A stretch of DNA of 64,000 nucleotides from Candidatus Anammoxibacter sp. (GTDB taxonomy: Bacteria > Planctomycetota > Brocadiia > Brocadiales > Anammoxibacteraceae). The notes beneath the pieces were generated by a model that saw only the letters and a program-made list of their open reading frames with translations, ran no database searches and was not told the origin of the DNA. Below, in pieces: positions 27,122 through 35,650 of this stretch; position 1 is the stretch's first letter; each line of letters starts with the position of its first letter. Both the position numbers and the translations under genes were made by a program. Location of the stretch: positions 1 to 64,000 of the forward strand of contig JAIQZO010000059.1 of assembly GCA_021777055.1 (NCBI GenBank), in the 5' to 3' direction.

Positions 27122-27177
27122 GATGGTTATAATACGAAAACGCCATTCTAATGGCAAACATCAAATTATTTACATAG

Positions 27178-27390
27178 TGCGACGAAGCCGCAACCAAAAT
27201 ACTAGATGCTGGATACTGGATTCTAGATACTGGTAAATAGTTACATTTTTAGTTTCCTAGTCAAGATGCAACATGAAAAAAAGAAGATTTAGATTTAAAA
27301 TATAACATTTTAAGCTGGTTGAATAAATTATCAAGCATCCAGTATCAAGTAACCAGTAACTATACTGTTACAAATAACTTAACAATTCAG
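27178..27390. repeat. Modular palindromic repeat, copy 2
   Basis: gaagccgcaaccaaaatactagatgc, then a core (tagtcaagatgcaacatg) in the orientation opposite to copy 1, then tatcaagcatccagtatc and atactgttacaaataactt. The right-hand hairpin is replaced by the element that begins at about 27390. Confidence 0.78.
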
Positions 27391-27615
27391 GTGGCGAGGC
27401 TGTAGACTGAAGGCTATTAGAGAAAAACAGAGCGTGACCATGCAAAACTTAATCCACTAAGTTTTGCAAATAGGCATTGTTTTTTGGATAATCAGGATTT
27501 ATCACTGATTGAGCCAAAGATAATCGAAACGGAGGAAGTCTTAAACAGCCTGATTAGAGAGCCGCGAAATCGTTGATATTACTTCAGCCTTTAGTCTGCA
27601 GCCTATTCACTTAAG
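27390..27615. repeat. Inverted-repeat element with ctgaaggct-type arms
   Basis: The left arm aggctgtagactgaaggct (27398-27416) faces agcctttagtctgcagcct (about 27585-27603). Related arms (gactgaaggtaaa / accttcagccttta) bound the repeat at 54.7-55.1 kb. It directly follows the modular repeat copy. Confidence 0.7.
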
Positions 27616-27624
27616 TTGTTACAA

Positions 27625-28692
27625 TTAAACAATTAACATGGAATCTCCGTAACTGAAAAATCTGTAACCTTTATCCAATGCCTCTTTATAGGTATTAAGG
27701 ATGTTTTCCCTGCCTGCAAACGCTGATACCAGTAAGAGTAGTGTGGTTTTTGGCTGATGAAAGTTTGTAATAATAGAGTTTACCGTCTTGAATTTATATG
27801 AGGGATAGATAAACAGATTGGTCCATCCGCTGCAAGGCTTAATAGCATCTTCTCTGCTGCCAATTGTTTCAAGTACCCTACATGCTGTGGTGCCCACTCC
27901 GATAATGCGTTTCCCTTCCTTTCTGGCCTGATTAATGGTTTCGGCTTCGGCTTCTGAAACTTCATAATATTCAGAATCCATTCTATGTTCTCGGTAATCA
28001 TCAGTCTTAATGGGTTTAAACGTGCCCAATCCCACATGAAGGGTCACAAATGCTGTTTTCACCCCTTTGTTTCTGATTTTGTTAATTAACTCAGGGGTAA
28101 AGTGAAGCCCTGCAGTAGGTGCCGCAATTGCCCCGGAATTTTTTGCAAATACGGTCTGGTACCTCTCTTTGTCCTGTAAATAGCAGTCATTATGCTCTTT
28201 TTCCCTTTTTATGTATGGTGGTAGCGGGGGAATTCCTAGCTTATCTAATGTATCCATAAACTCTTTTTGTGAGCTGAAAGGGTGTTCACCCTTTTGAAAA
28301 GAGATTAAACATTTTCCTTTTTCAGGATAATTAATGACTGTTCCTGTCATGGTGTCTATACCAAATATGATTTTCAGCCCTGGTTTTGGTTTAGTGCTTG
28401 ATTTTAATAGTACGTTCCATTTATATGGTTCCACTTCATTTATTATTAAGATTTCAACTTGCCCTCCGCTCTCTTTCCGTCCGTAAAGCCTCGCGGGTAG
28501 AACCCTGGTATCGTTAAATACTAGCAAATCATCTCTTTCTAGATAATCGATTATTTGATGAAAGTGCTTATGTTCAATTGTCTTTTTGTGCCTGTTGTAT
28601 ATTAGGAGCCGTGATTCGTCACGTTCTTTTAGTGGCTGTTGTGCAATTTGATCTTGCGGGATTTTGTAATCAAAGTCAGTTAGTTTGTACAT
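27625..28692 (-). CDS. queA: S-adenosylmethionine:tRNA ribosyltransferase-isomerase
   Basis: A 355-residue protein of full family length. QueA transfers and isomerises the ribosyl group of S-adenosylmethionine onto preQ1-tRNA to give epoxyqueuosine in the wobble position of GUN-anticodon tRNAs. Recognisable motifs are FDYKIPQDQIAQQPLKERDESRLLI, LLVFNDTRVLPARLYGRKESGG, YQTVFAKNSGAIAAPTAGLHFTPELI, HVGLGTFKPI, ITNFHQPKTTLLLLVSAFAG and YRFFSYGDSMLI. It stands alone on the minus strand, with no tgt or yajC nearby. Confidence 0.97.
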   Translation of the reverse strand: MYKLTDFDYKIPQDQIAQQPLKERDESRLLIYNRHKKTIEHKHFHQIIDYLERDDLLVFNDTRVLPARLYGRKESGGQVEILIINEVEPYKWNVLLKSSTKPKPGLKIIFGIDTMTGTVINYPEKGKCLISFQKGEHPFSSQKEFMDTLDKLGIPPLPPYIKREKEHNDCYLQDKERYQTVFAKNSGAIAAPTAGLHFTPELINKIRNKGVKTAFVTLHVGLGTFKPIKTDDYREHRMDSEYYEVSEAEAETINQARKEGKRIIGVGTTACRVLETIGSREDAIKPCSGWTNLFIYPSYKFKTVNSIITNFHQPKTTLLLLVSAFAGRENILNTYKEALDKGYRFFSYGDSMLIV

Positions 28693-29009
28693 TATACTAC
28701 TTACAAAAATATAAAAATATAAAAAAACATCGAAAATTGCGGTATTGTAACTGTATGTATATGAAGGCGTTACGCTGTGCCATGTTTGTAATTGTTTCTG
28801 CAGTAGATGGTTACGTATTTTGTCTTTATGTGTTATAAGTTTTTAATGTTCAGGAATAAGAAATAAAAAATTTATTAACGAAAATGAAAAAACTTTCGAA
28901 TATGAAGTTAGGGGCGATATGTAGTAATGCACATGTGCGTAGGTTGCCACATATTGATTTATTAAGCGCAAATAAAAAGATGAAAACGCAATTTTTGCTA
29001 GCTTTAAAC

Positions 29010-29038
29010 TTGACATTAGACCAGAATTTGGTAAATAT
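29010..29038 (+). promoter_or_regulatory. Candidate sigma-70 promoter of the mraZ/dcw cluster
   Basis: TTGACA at 29010-29015, a spacer of 16-17 bp, and an AT-rich -10 candidate (taaata/aaatat) at 29032-29038. It sits 150 bp before mraZ and immediately before the putative MraZ operator. The -35 is perfect and the -10 is weak. The rest of 28693-29188 holds no supported gene. Confidence 0.5.
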
Positions 29039-29044
29039 TACCAT

Positions 29045-29081
29045 AAAGTGGCCGAAAGTGGGGAGTAGTGGCGCAAGTGAT
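29045..29081 (+). promoter_or_regulatory. Putative MraZ operator: 10-bp periodic AAAGTGG-N3 repeats
   Basis: Three head-to-tail 10-bp units: AAAGTGGCCG (29045), AAAGTGGGGA (29055) and GTAGTGGCGC (29065), followed by a degenerate AAGTGAT (29075). This is the AAAGTG-type repeat with 10-bp period that MraZ is known to bind in mollicutes; enterobacteria use TGGGN boxes. The position just downstream of the candidate -10 suggests autoregulation of the cluster. Confidence 0.7.
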
Positions 29082-29188
29082 ATTACCAATGTTCCATTCT
29101 CCTTTTTTTTTGTCTAAAACTGGTTATGGTATATGGTATATCCTCTCTATCTTGATTTTGTTGCTAATAAATTAATTATAGATTTCAT

Positions 29189-29638
29189 ATGTTTCTTGGT
29201 GAATATAATTGCTCAATTGATTCGAAAAATCGCATGGCCATTCCGTCAGTAATTAGAAAGACTATAGAAAGTGACGGTGATGACCCTACATTATATATTT
29301 CTAAAGGTTTTGAGCAATGTTTATCTTTGTACCCGAAGAAGCAATTTGATGAGATGGTTATTGATAAGTTAAAAACATTACCCGGAACCAGCCAGAAGGT
29401 GAGGAGTTATAAACGTATGTTATTTTCTGGATATAATGCTCTTGATGGGTGGGATAAGCAGGGTAGAATTGTAATTCCACAAAATCAGAAAGAGTATGCT
29501 GGGCTTGGTAAAGAAGTGATAGTGATAGGATCGATGGACCTTTTTGAGATTTGGGATGCTGAAAATTGGAGAAAATTCAAAGAAGATAATGAAAATAGCT
29601 TCGTAGAGTTATCTGAGGAGATAACATTAATGCAGTAG
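29189..29638 (+). CDS. mraZ: Transcriptional regulator MraZ
   Basis: A 149-residue protein with two SpoVT/AbrB-like half-barrels: GEYNCSIDSKNRMAIPSVIRK (about 4-24) and GYNALDGWDKQGRIVIPQNQKEYAGL (about 77-102). The family forms rings that bind short direct repeats before the dcw operon and control its transcription. The gene is first in the cluster here, and suitable repeats lie 115-145 bp upstream. No strong ribosome binding site is visible before the ATG. Confidence 0.96.
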   Translation: MFLGEYNCSIDSKNRMAIPSVIRKTIESDGDDPTLYISKGFEQCLSLYPKKQFDEMVIDKLKTLPGTSQKVRSYKRMLFSGYNALDGWDKQGRIVIPQNQKEYAGLGKEVIVIGSMDLFEIWDAENWRKFKEDNENSFVELSEEITLMQ

Positions 29639-29735
29639 CTCGGAAATTGAAGAAATTTTCTTGATTGAATGTTTATCAATGGTCGGATAGACAAAATTGT
29701 ATTTCAGTGCGTGGTAATTATTATGGAACTGGTTA

Positions 29736-30668
29736 ATGACAAGCCCTTTAGAGTATTTCCACAAACCGGTAATGGTTCAAGAGGTTTTGCAGCTACTTAA
29801 CCTGTGTGCCGGAAAAGTCATAGTTGATTGTACTGTAGGTGGGGGAGGGCATACTAGGGAGATATTAAAAGGTATAGTTCCTGGTGGATATCTAATTGGT
29901 CTTGATAAAGACCACGAGATACTTGAGAAAACAAAGAGTGCTTTAATGGATGAGGGGCTTTTACCTGCAGATGGTGAAGGTCAGGATAATAAGATATCTT
30001 CCTTCTACCACACTGATTATGTGAATCTGGAAGAAGTGGTTGATGTTGCGGGAAAAGGAAGTGTAGACGGTATTTTACTTGATCTTGGAGTTTCTTCCAT
30101 GCAATTGGAAGCCGCGGATAGAGGGTTTAGCTTTGGGAAAGAGGGACCACTGGATATGCGGATGGACAGATCAAGTAATGTTACTGCTTATGACATACTA
30201 AAGACAGTCTCTTTAAAAGAGCTAGAGCATATTATCAGAAAATATGGCGAAGACTACAGGGCCAAGAGGATTGCGACTGCCATTGTCCAACATAGAAGAA
30301 AGGTTGGCTATATAGAGACTACAACTGAATTGTCAAATGTAATAAAAAGTGTGGTTCCTTTTTCAGGGAAGAAAATTAACCCTGCCACATTGACATTTCA
30401 AGCATTGAGGATTGTTGTAAATGATGAGTTAAAGAACCTGGAAGATTTATTAAATAATATTTATAAGCTCTTAAAAAAGGGTGGCCGTATTGTTGTGATA
30501 AGCTTTCATTCTTTGGAAGATAGAATAGTGAAAAATGCTTTTCGCAATGCTTCAGAGGATGGAAAGCTAGAAATATTGACACGTAAGCCGCTCAGACCTT
30601 CAAGAGAAGAGATTCGTGCGAATCCGAGGTCTAGGAGCGCCAAATTACGAGCTTCAGAAAGGATATAA
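29736..30668 (+). CDS. rsmH: 16S rRNA m4C1402 N4-methyltransferase
   Basis: A 310-residue protein, normal for RsmH (MraW), which N4-methylates C1402 of 16S rRNA using S-adenosylmethionine. Motifs are FHKPVMVQEVLQLL at the N-terminus, VDCTVGGGGHTREIL (SAM loop), ILLDLGVSSMQLEAADRGFSF, GPLDMRMD, NPATLTFQALRIVVN and GGRIVVISFHSLEDRIVKNAF. The C-terminal ENPRSRSAKLR-type signature appears as ANPRSRSAKLRASERI. Second gene of the dcw cluster; it ends 2 bp before the ftsL-like gene. Confidence 0.97.
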   Translation: MTSPLEYFHKPVMVQEVLQLLNLCAGKVIVDCTVGGGGHTREILKGIVPGGYLIGLDKDHEILEKTKSALMDEGLLPADGEGQDNKISSFYHTDYVNLEEVVDVAGKGSVDGILLDLGVSSMQLEAADRGFSFGKEGPLDMRMDRSSNVTAYDILKTVSLKELEHIIRKYGEDYRAKRIATAIVQHRRKVGYIETTTELSNVIKSVVPFSGKKINPATLTFQALRIVVNDELKNLEDLLNNIYKLLKKGGRIVVISFHSLEDRIVKNAFRNASEDGKLEILTRKPLRPSREEIRANPRSRSAKLRASERI

Positions 30669-30670
30669 TT

Positions 30671-31063
30671 ATGAGTATATGCCGTATGCTGTTTGTTATT
30701 TGTGTAATTGTGACAATGTCGTTAATTCATGTTTGGCAGCAAAACAATATTACCCGGATAGGGTATCGGGTTTCGAGTTTGCAAAATGAGCGTTTAGATC
30801 TTATTGAGGAGAATAGAAAACTTGAATATAAGGTGGGAACGCTTGTATCTGATGAAAGAATAAGTCAGGTTATAGACTCGTTCAGAATGGGCCTAGTACT
30901 TAATGATGAATCAAATAATATAAATAATAACGATGGGACGGTACGACTATATTCACAGTTAAGTAACACTAACATCTCCGATGAATCAAATAATATAAAT
31001 AATAACGATGGGACGGTACGGCAATATTCACAGTTAAGTAACACTAACATCTCCACGATGTAA
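30671..31063 (+). CDS. ftsL: FtsL-like division protein with duplicated tail
   Basis: A 130-residue small bitopic protein. One N-terminal membrane helix (about 4-21) is followed by a coiled-coil region (about 33-65: VSSLQNERLDLIEENRKLEYKV) and a DERISQVIDSFRMGL segment, the usual FtsL/DivIC layout. Its place between rsmH and the transpeptidase gene is the canonical ftsL position. The last 52 residues are a perfect-length tandem duplication of a 25-residue Asn-rich segment (two 75-bp units). Sequence similarity to known FtsL is low, so the assignment leans on topology and context. Confidence 0.75.
   Translation: MSICRMLFVICVIVTMSLIHVWQQNNITRIGYRVSSLQNERLDLIEENRKLEYKVGTLVSDERISQVIDSFRMGLVLNDESNNINNNDGTVRLYSQLSNTNISDESNNINNNDGTVRQYSQLSNTNISTM
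30905..31054 (+). repeat. 75-bp direct tandem duplication in the ftsL-like gene
   Basis: Units 30905-30979 and 30980-31054 differ at only two positions near the middle (cgactata against cggcaata) and keep the reading frame. Each encodes a 25-residue Asn/Ser-rich segment. Confidence 0.96.
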
Positions 31064-31073
31064 AGGAGTTTTA

Positions 31074-32825
31074 ATGCCTATTAAAAAGAGGCAGAAACTT
31101 GTTGCTAGTATATTAATGATTGTATTGCTGGTTGTCTTTGCTGTCCTCATTGTACAGATGGCACGCATCCAGATCTTAGACCATGACTGGTATCAAAAAA
31201 AGGCAACATTACAGCATTTGACAAAAGTAAACGTCCCTGCCAGACGGGGGCCTATTCTTGATAGAAATGGTATTAAGCTTGCTGATTCGCTAAGGTGCAG
31301 CTCTGTTGTAGCGGATCCGCAGTTGGTTGAAGATAAGGTTGTAGTTGCTCAACAGCTATCTGAAATCCTGAACCTGGAAAAGTCTGAGATATTAAAATTA
31401 TTGAATAAAGATAAAAGGTTTGTTTGGATAAAACGTAAGATTGCTGGCGTTGAAGAAGTTAATATTAATAGGCTGAACATAAAGGGTATTTACACGGATA
31501 ATGAATATAAGCGGTTATATCCCAATAATGAGTTAGCTAGCCACATATTAGGTATTACAGATATAGATGGAAATGGATTAGAGGGGGTTGAGTATAAGTT
31601 TGACAGGTTTCTAGAAGGTACAGATGGCCACTTTGTTTGCGAAAGGGATGGACAAAGGAGACATATAAATAATATTAATAATCGTGAGGTGGCGCCTCAG
31701 CATGGTAATGGAGTTGTACTGACGATTGACAGTGTTATACAAAAGGCAGTTGAGGATGCGATTGACGAGGCTTACTATAAATGGAAGGCGAAGTCAGTAG
31801 TAGCTATTGTGATGGCTATTAAGACCGGAGAGATACTTGCAATGGCCAACCGCCCAACGTTTAATCCAAATTTATTTCAAGAATATCCAAAGCCTAGCAG
31901 AAAAAATAGGGCAATTACTGATAGTTATGAGCCTGGGTCTATTATCAAACCGATAATAGTTGGCGCATTGTTTGAAAAAAATCTTGCTTCGCCAGATGAG
32001 GAGATCTTTTGCCACAATGGTGCATATCGAATCGGAAGTCGTACTTTGCACGATGCCCATGGTATGGATAACTTATCTGTTGCAGACATTGTTGCGAAAT
32101 CCAGTAACATCGGTATGGCAAAACTAGGGGAAAGATTGGGTAACGAAGGTCTTTATAACTGCCTTGCCAATGTTGGATTCGGAACAAAACTAAATATTGG
32201 TCTGCCTGGGGAAGCCAGCGGGATGTTACGCCCGGTCTCTTTGTGGACTGATTACTCATTACCGTCAATAACAATGGGGCATGAGTTTTCTGTGACTCCT
32301 TTACAATTTATAACGGCTTTCAGTACCATTGCAAATGGCGGAAAACTTATTCGGCCGTTTATTGTTTCGGCAATCATAACGAACGACCTCAAGCAAGTTA
32401 AAAGGAGAGTGGAGTATCCTACTGTTGTTAAGGATGTAATGACCGCACAGGTTGCACGAAAGATGCTCAACCCCATACTTGTAAGGGTTGTTGAGGGCGG
32501 TACTGGAAAAAAAGCTCGAATTGAAGAGTACCGTGTTGCAGGTAAAACCGGAACTGCGCAGAAACTTGACGAGAATGGATATTCCCATACAAAGTTTATC
32601 AGTTCGTTCGTTGCATATGCACCAGCTGACAATCCAAAAGTGTGTGTACTAGTCATGGTTGACGAACCAGTAAAGGATGAACAAAATGAAGGCGTGCTTT
32701 ACGGTGGGACGGTTGCGGCACCTGTAGTAAAGGATATTATCAAGAAAACATTGGACCATCAAAAGACAGTACAATTTAATTCATTTCATAAAACAGTAAG
32801 TTTATTAAAAAGAGGCTACGAATAA
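31074..32825 (+). CDS. ftsI: Peptidoglycan D,D-transpeptidase (PBP2/FtsI type)
   Basis: A 583-residue class B penicillin-binding protein. It has an N-terminal membrane helix (about 8-29) and a dimerisation domain (NVPARRGPILDRNGIKLADS, ASHILGITDIDGNGLEGVEY). The transpeptidase domain has SxxK in EPGSIIKP (Ser about 289), SxN in KSSNIGMAKLGE (about 342-344) and KTG in VAGKTGTAQK (about 490). It crosslinks septal peptidoglycan in the periplasm. No PASTA domain. It starts 10 bp after the ftsL-like gene with AAGGAG upstream. A complete enzyme with intact active site argues that this organism makes a peptidoglycan wall. Confidence 0.96.
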   Translation: MPIKKRQKLVASILMIVLLVVFAVLIVQMARIQILDHDWYQKKATLQHLTKVNVPARRGPILDRNGIKLADSLRCSSVVADPQLVEDKVVVAQQLSEILNLEKSEILKLLNKDKRFVWIKRKIAGVEEVNINRLNIKGIYTDNEYKRLYPNNELASHILGITDIDGNGLEGVEYKFDRFLEGTDGHFVCERDGQRRHINNINNREVAPQHGNGVVLTIDSVIQKAVEDAIDEAYYKWKAKSVVAIVMAIKTGEILAMANRPTFNPNLFQEYPKPSRKNRAITDSYEPGSIIKPIIVGALFEKNLASPDEEIFCHNGAYRIGSRTLHDAHGMDNLSVADIVAKSSNIGMAKLGERLGNEGLYNCLANVGFGTKLNIGLPGEASGMLRPVSLWTDYSLPSITMGHEFSVTPLQFITAFSTIANGGKLIRPFIVSAIITNDLKQVKRRVEYPTVVKDVMTAQVARKMLNPILVRVVEGGTGKKARIEEYRVAGKTGTAQKLDENGYSHTKFISSFVAYAPADNPKVCVLVMVDEPVKDEQNEGVLYGGTVAAPVVKDIIKKTLDHQKTVQFNSFHKTVSLLKRGYE

Positions 32826-32859
32826 ATCTTAATCGTTAGCAATTAGGAAGGAGTAAAAT

Positions 32860-33099
32860 ATGGACAACACAATAAGAGGTTTACAAAATTTGTTGATCTT
32901 GCTTGGTACTTATAAGACGCTAGATGGTTATCGAGCTTCTGGTCTTAGCAAAAAGAATGGAGTTGATGTTGTGTTAAAGGAGTATGCCAGGGAAGTTGAC
33001 AGAACAAATGTTATATCTCAAAATCATAATGCCATATCTTCTTTTCGTGCAGGAAACGTTCAGGAATATGATGTGACATTAAGTATTTCTCACTCTTAA
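32860..33099 (+). CDS. Small conserved-looking protein of unknown function
   Basis: A 79-residue protein preceded by a strong site (AGGAAGGAG about 7 bp before the ATG). Sequence landmarks are NTIRGLQNLLILLGTYKTLDGYRAS and FRAGNVQEYDVTLSISHS. No membrane segment, cysteine or known motif. It starts 34 bp after ftsI on the same strand and so is probably transcribed with the dcw genes. A gene at this position is not part of the usual cluster. The function is unknown. Confidence 0.6.
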   Translation: MDNTIRGLQNLLILLGTYKTLDGYRASGLSKKNGVDVVLKEYAREVDRTNVISQNHNAISSFRAGNVQEYDVTLSISHS

Positions 33100-33162
33100 G
33101 TTTATGCTGATTTTAGAAGAGTTGAAGGTTTTATAACTTTTTGTTTTGAAATGGTAATTTTA

Positions 33163-33390
33163 TGTAGCTTTCGATTTTAACCCCAGGAAAAATTTGAGAC
33201 AAAATTAAAAAACTAACTTTCGGCCTGTGTGCAGCAAAACCGTATTGCCGTACAGTGGCTAGTTAGTATTGTTTTATGTAATAGGTTTGACAAAAGGGAT
33301 TTACTTTTTTTTACTGTCTTAAAATTACAACGTTCTTTTTGAACGCATATTGATTGGTACTCTTTCCTGGGGTTAAAATCCAAAGCTACA
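33163..33390. repeat. MITE-like inverted repeat inside the dcw cluster
   Basis: 28-bp arms: 33163-33190 (tgtagctttcgattttaacc, then ccaggaaa) and 33363-33390, complementary with one mismatch. The 172-bp interior contains further short inverted words (ctaact / agttag). A related fragment (ttttcgatttttaaccataa) lies at about 33961. The element sits between the small gene and the orphan HisKA gene. Confidence 0.8.
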
Positions 33391-33569
33391 TTGAGTGACC
33401 ATATTCTTTGTTTATCTATGAATGTCCCTGTTATATGTGATATTACAGTTCTATCTAAGCGCCACCATAGTGCTATTAACATACTGTGATTCCAAAGCAG
33501 GATTCCAAAGCCAGTGATTCTTATATCAGTTTAAACTTACAAAGAATCTTTCAGTGGGAGTGAAAATTT

Positions 33570-33851
33570 TTGCAGATAATACAAAACGAAAATATTAAAC
33601 GTGAAAGTCTTGATGGTATTCGGCAAATGATTTTAAACATTAAGCACGAAATAAACAACCCACTTACTGCATTGTTAGGGAATGTGGAATTACTATTGGA
33701 TAAAGACCGTTTAGACAGTTTGACGTTAAGTAGGCTAACAATAATTAGAGAATTATCATTGAGGATACGTGACGTTGTGGAAAAATTTCCAGAAACTAAC
33801 GATACTTCCATTATGAGCTATAGTAATTATAAGGATATGATTGATATATGA
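33570..33851 (+). CDS. Orphan HisKA (dimerisation/phosphotransfer) domain protein
   Basis: A 93-residue protein starting at TTG with GGGAG about 9 bp upstream. Residues about 15-75 form a HisKA hairpin: an H-box in MILNIKHEINNPLTALLGNVELLL (His at about 27) and a second helix RLTIIRELSLRIRDVVEKF. No sensor, membrane or HATPase domain follows; the frame ends after 93 codons. It could be a histidine phosphotransfer protein, a dimerisation decoy for kinases, or a remnant of a larger kinase. The clean reading frame and good start argue for a real small gene. It lies 234 bp before murE. Confidence 0.65.
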   Translation: MQIIQNENIKRESLDGIRQMILNIKHEINNPLTALLGNVELLLDKDRLDSLTLSRLTIIRELSLRIRDVVEKFPETNDTSIMSYSNYKDMIDI

Positions 33852-33989
33852 TAGTAGTTTAGGTATAGCATGTTATAACTATATATGCATCTCTCAGGTT
33901 TAAGTTAGAAGTGCATAAAGTAGGATTTAATGATAATTTTGCTGTTGCAGGAAAATGCGGTTTTCGATTTTTAACCATAACCAAGAAAA

Positions 33990-34075
33990 GAAAAAACTTT
34001 GAAGGGGAGAGGTCCTTCTCGGTAGTGTTTTCCTCCTTAAACCTGCCACCTTCTTCCTTCCTCTCCCTTTCAATA
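33990..34075. repeat. Inverted repeat before murE
   Basis: ttgaaggggagagg (about 34000-34013) faces cctctccctttcaa (about 34060-34073) across a pyrimidine-rich loop. It could form a hairpin in the murE leader, and no T-run follows. Confidence 0.5.
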
Positions 34076-34085
34076 TAAATAGGAT

Positions 34086-35615
34086 ATGCGCCTTTTGAAA
34101 CTTATTCATGAGTTAAGTTTAGGTGACAAATATTGTAGTGATGATGATATGGAAATATTGGGTATAACCAATATTTCAAGCAATGTAAAGCCGGGATATA
34201 TATTTGTTGCGATAAAAGGATTTAAGCTTGATGGGCATGATTATGTGCAGGAAGCCATAAAGTCCGGGGCCGTTGCCGTTGTAACTGAACGGAATGTTAC
34301 CGTTAACGATGGAATAGTACAGATAAATGTAACAAATACAAGGAAGGCATTATCAAAGTTGTGTAGCCGTTTCTTTTGCCATCCATCGAAGAAAATAAAA
34401 GTAATAGGCGTTACTGGTACAAATGGAAAAACGACAACTACATATCTTATAAAGTCAATTATTGAAAATAGCCACAGTTACGTAGGCTTATCTGATGGCA
34501 TTCAAACTAGTAAAGAAGGTTCCTCTGGAGATGTGAAGACTGGCTTGATAGGGACAGTTGAGTATCTTATTGGGAAAAAGTCTTTACCTGCGGTAGAGAC
34601 GACTCCTGAATCGGTTAATTTGCACTATATGCTTTCAAAAATGGTTGACCTCAACTTACAATACGCAGTTATGGAAGTCTCTTCACAATCTTTAACACAA
34701 TATAGAACTTATGATGTAGAGTTTCATGCTGCCGTTTTTACTAACCTTACCTCTGAACATCTTGATTATCACGATACCTTAGCTGAATATGTGGAGGCAA
34801 AGTCAAGGCTGTTTCAAAGATTGAAAGGGAATGCTTTTGCTATCCTGAACGCGGACGATGAAGCCTCAAACTACCTTGCCCAAAAGACGGAAGCAATACC
34901 ACTCTGGTATGGGATAAAGAATAGGGCGGATGTTTGCTGTAAGGTTATGGAGCACTTTCCTGACTCTACTGTTGTAGTTCTATCTTACGGTAAAGATGAA
35001 ATTAAAATAAAAATACCGCTACTTGGGATTTATAATGTTTATAATGTATTGGCGGCTACGGCGTGCTGTCTTGCCAGTGGTATTAGCCTGGATGCTGTGA
35101 AAAGAGGTGTTGAAGCATTTAGAAACGTTCCGGGTAGAATGGAGTCTGTAGGCTGTGGACAGAGATTTAAGGTGTTTATTGATTACGCTCATACCGCCCA
35201 TGCTCTGGATGCAGTGCTTCAATCCATAAGGAAGGTAATGCGTAACAAAGGCCGTTTACTCACCGTTTTTGGTTGTGGAGGCGATAGAGATCGGGAAAAG
35301 AGACCGGAAATGGGTAGAGTTGCGGTTGAATATTCAGATAATGTCTGGATTACCAATGACAATCCGCGCAGCGAAGATCCGGAGAAAATAATTATGGATA
35401 TTCTACGTGGCATGAGGAAAGACGCCTCATACTGTGTTCAGCCAGATAGAAGTATGGCTATTAGAGAAGCGATAATGGGTGCAAAACCAGATGATGTTGT
35501 ATTGATTGCGGGAAAGGGGCATGAGACTGGGCAGATAGTGGGAAATCGGGTGTTTGAGTTTAGTGATAAAGATGTTGCCAATAGAATACTAATGGAGCTG
35601 GCGGGTAATAATTGA
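34086..35615 (+). CDS. murE: UDP-MurNAc-L-Ala-D-Glu:meso-DAP ligase
   Basis: A 509-residue ATP-dependent ligase that adds the third residue of the peptidoglycan stem. The N-terminal UDP-binding domain (GYIFVAIKGFKLDGHDYVQEAIKSGA) is followed by the P-loop GVTGTNGKTTTTYL (about 108-121), TTPESVNLHYMLSKM, MEVSSQSLTQYR and FTNLTSEHLDYHDTL. The C-terminal domain has FGCGGDRDREKRPEMG and DNPRSEDP (about 425-432). DNPR is the signature for meso-diaminopimelate rather than lysine. Between the P-loop helix and GLIGTVEY there is an insertion of about 15 residues rich in Ser/Gly, longer than usual. Confidence 0.97.
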   Translation: MRLLKLIHELSLGDKYCSDDDMEILGITNISSNVKPGYIFVAIKGFKLDGHDYVQEAIKSGAVAVVTERNVTVNDGIVQINVTNTRKALSKLCSRFFCHPSKKIKVIGVTGTNGKTTTTYLIKSIIENSHSYVGLSDGIQTSKEGSSGDVKTGLIGTVEYLIGKKSLPAVETTPESVNLHYMLSKMVDLNLQYAVMEVSSQSLTQYRTYDVEFHAAVFTNLTSEHLDYHDTLAEYVEAKSRLFQRLKGNAFAILNADDEASNYLAQKTEAIPLWYGIKNRADVCCKVMEHFPDSTVVVLSYGKDEIKIKIPLLGIYNVYNVLAATACCLASGISLDAVKRGVEAFRNVPGRMESVGCGQRFKVFIDYAHTAHALDAVLQSIRKVMRNKGRLLTVFGCGGDRDREKRPEMGRVAVEYSDNVWITNDNPRSEDPEKIIMDILRGMRKDASYCVQPDRSMAIREAIMGAKPDDVVLIAGKGHETGQIVGNRVFEFSDKDVANRILMELAGNN

Positions 35616-35650
35616 TGTCAGTCTCTTTGAATGTTTTTCAATATTAATAT

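Noticed and set aside
28884..29117. 77-codon frame just before mraZ
   Set aside because: It covers the promoter candidate and the AAAGTGG repeats, which explain the sequence better than coding.
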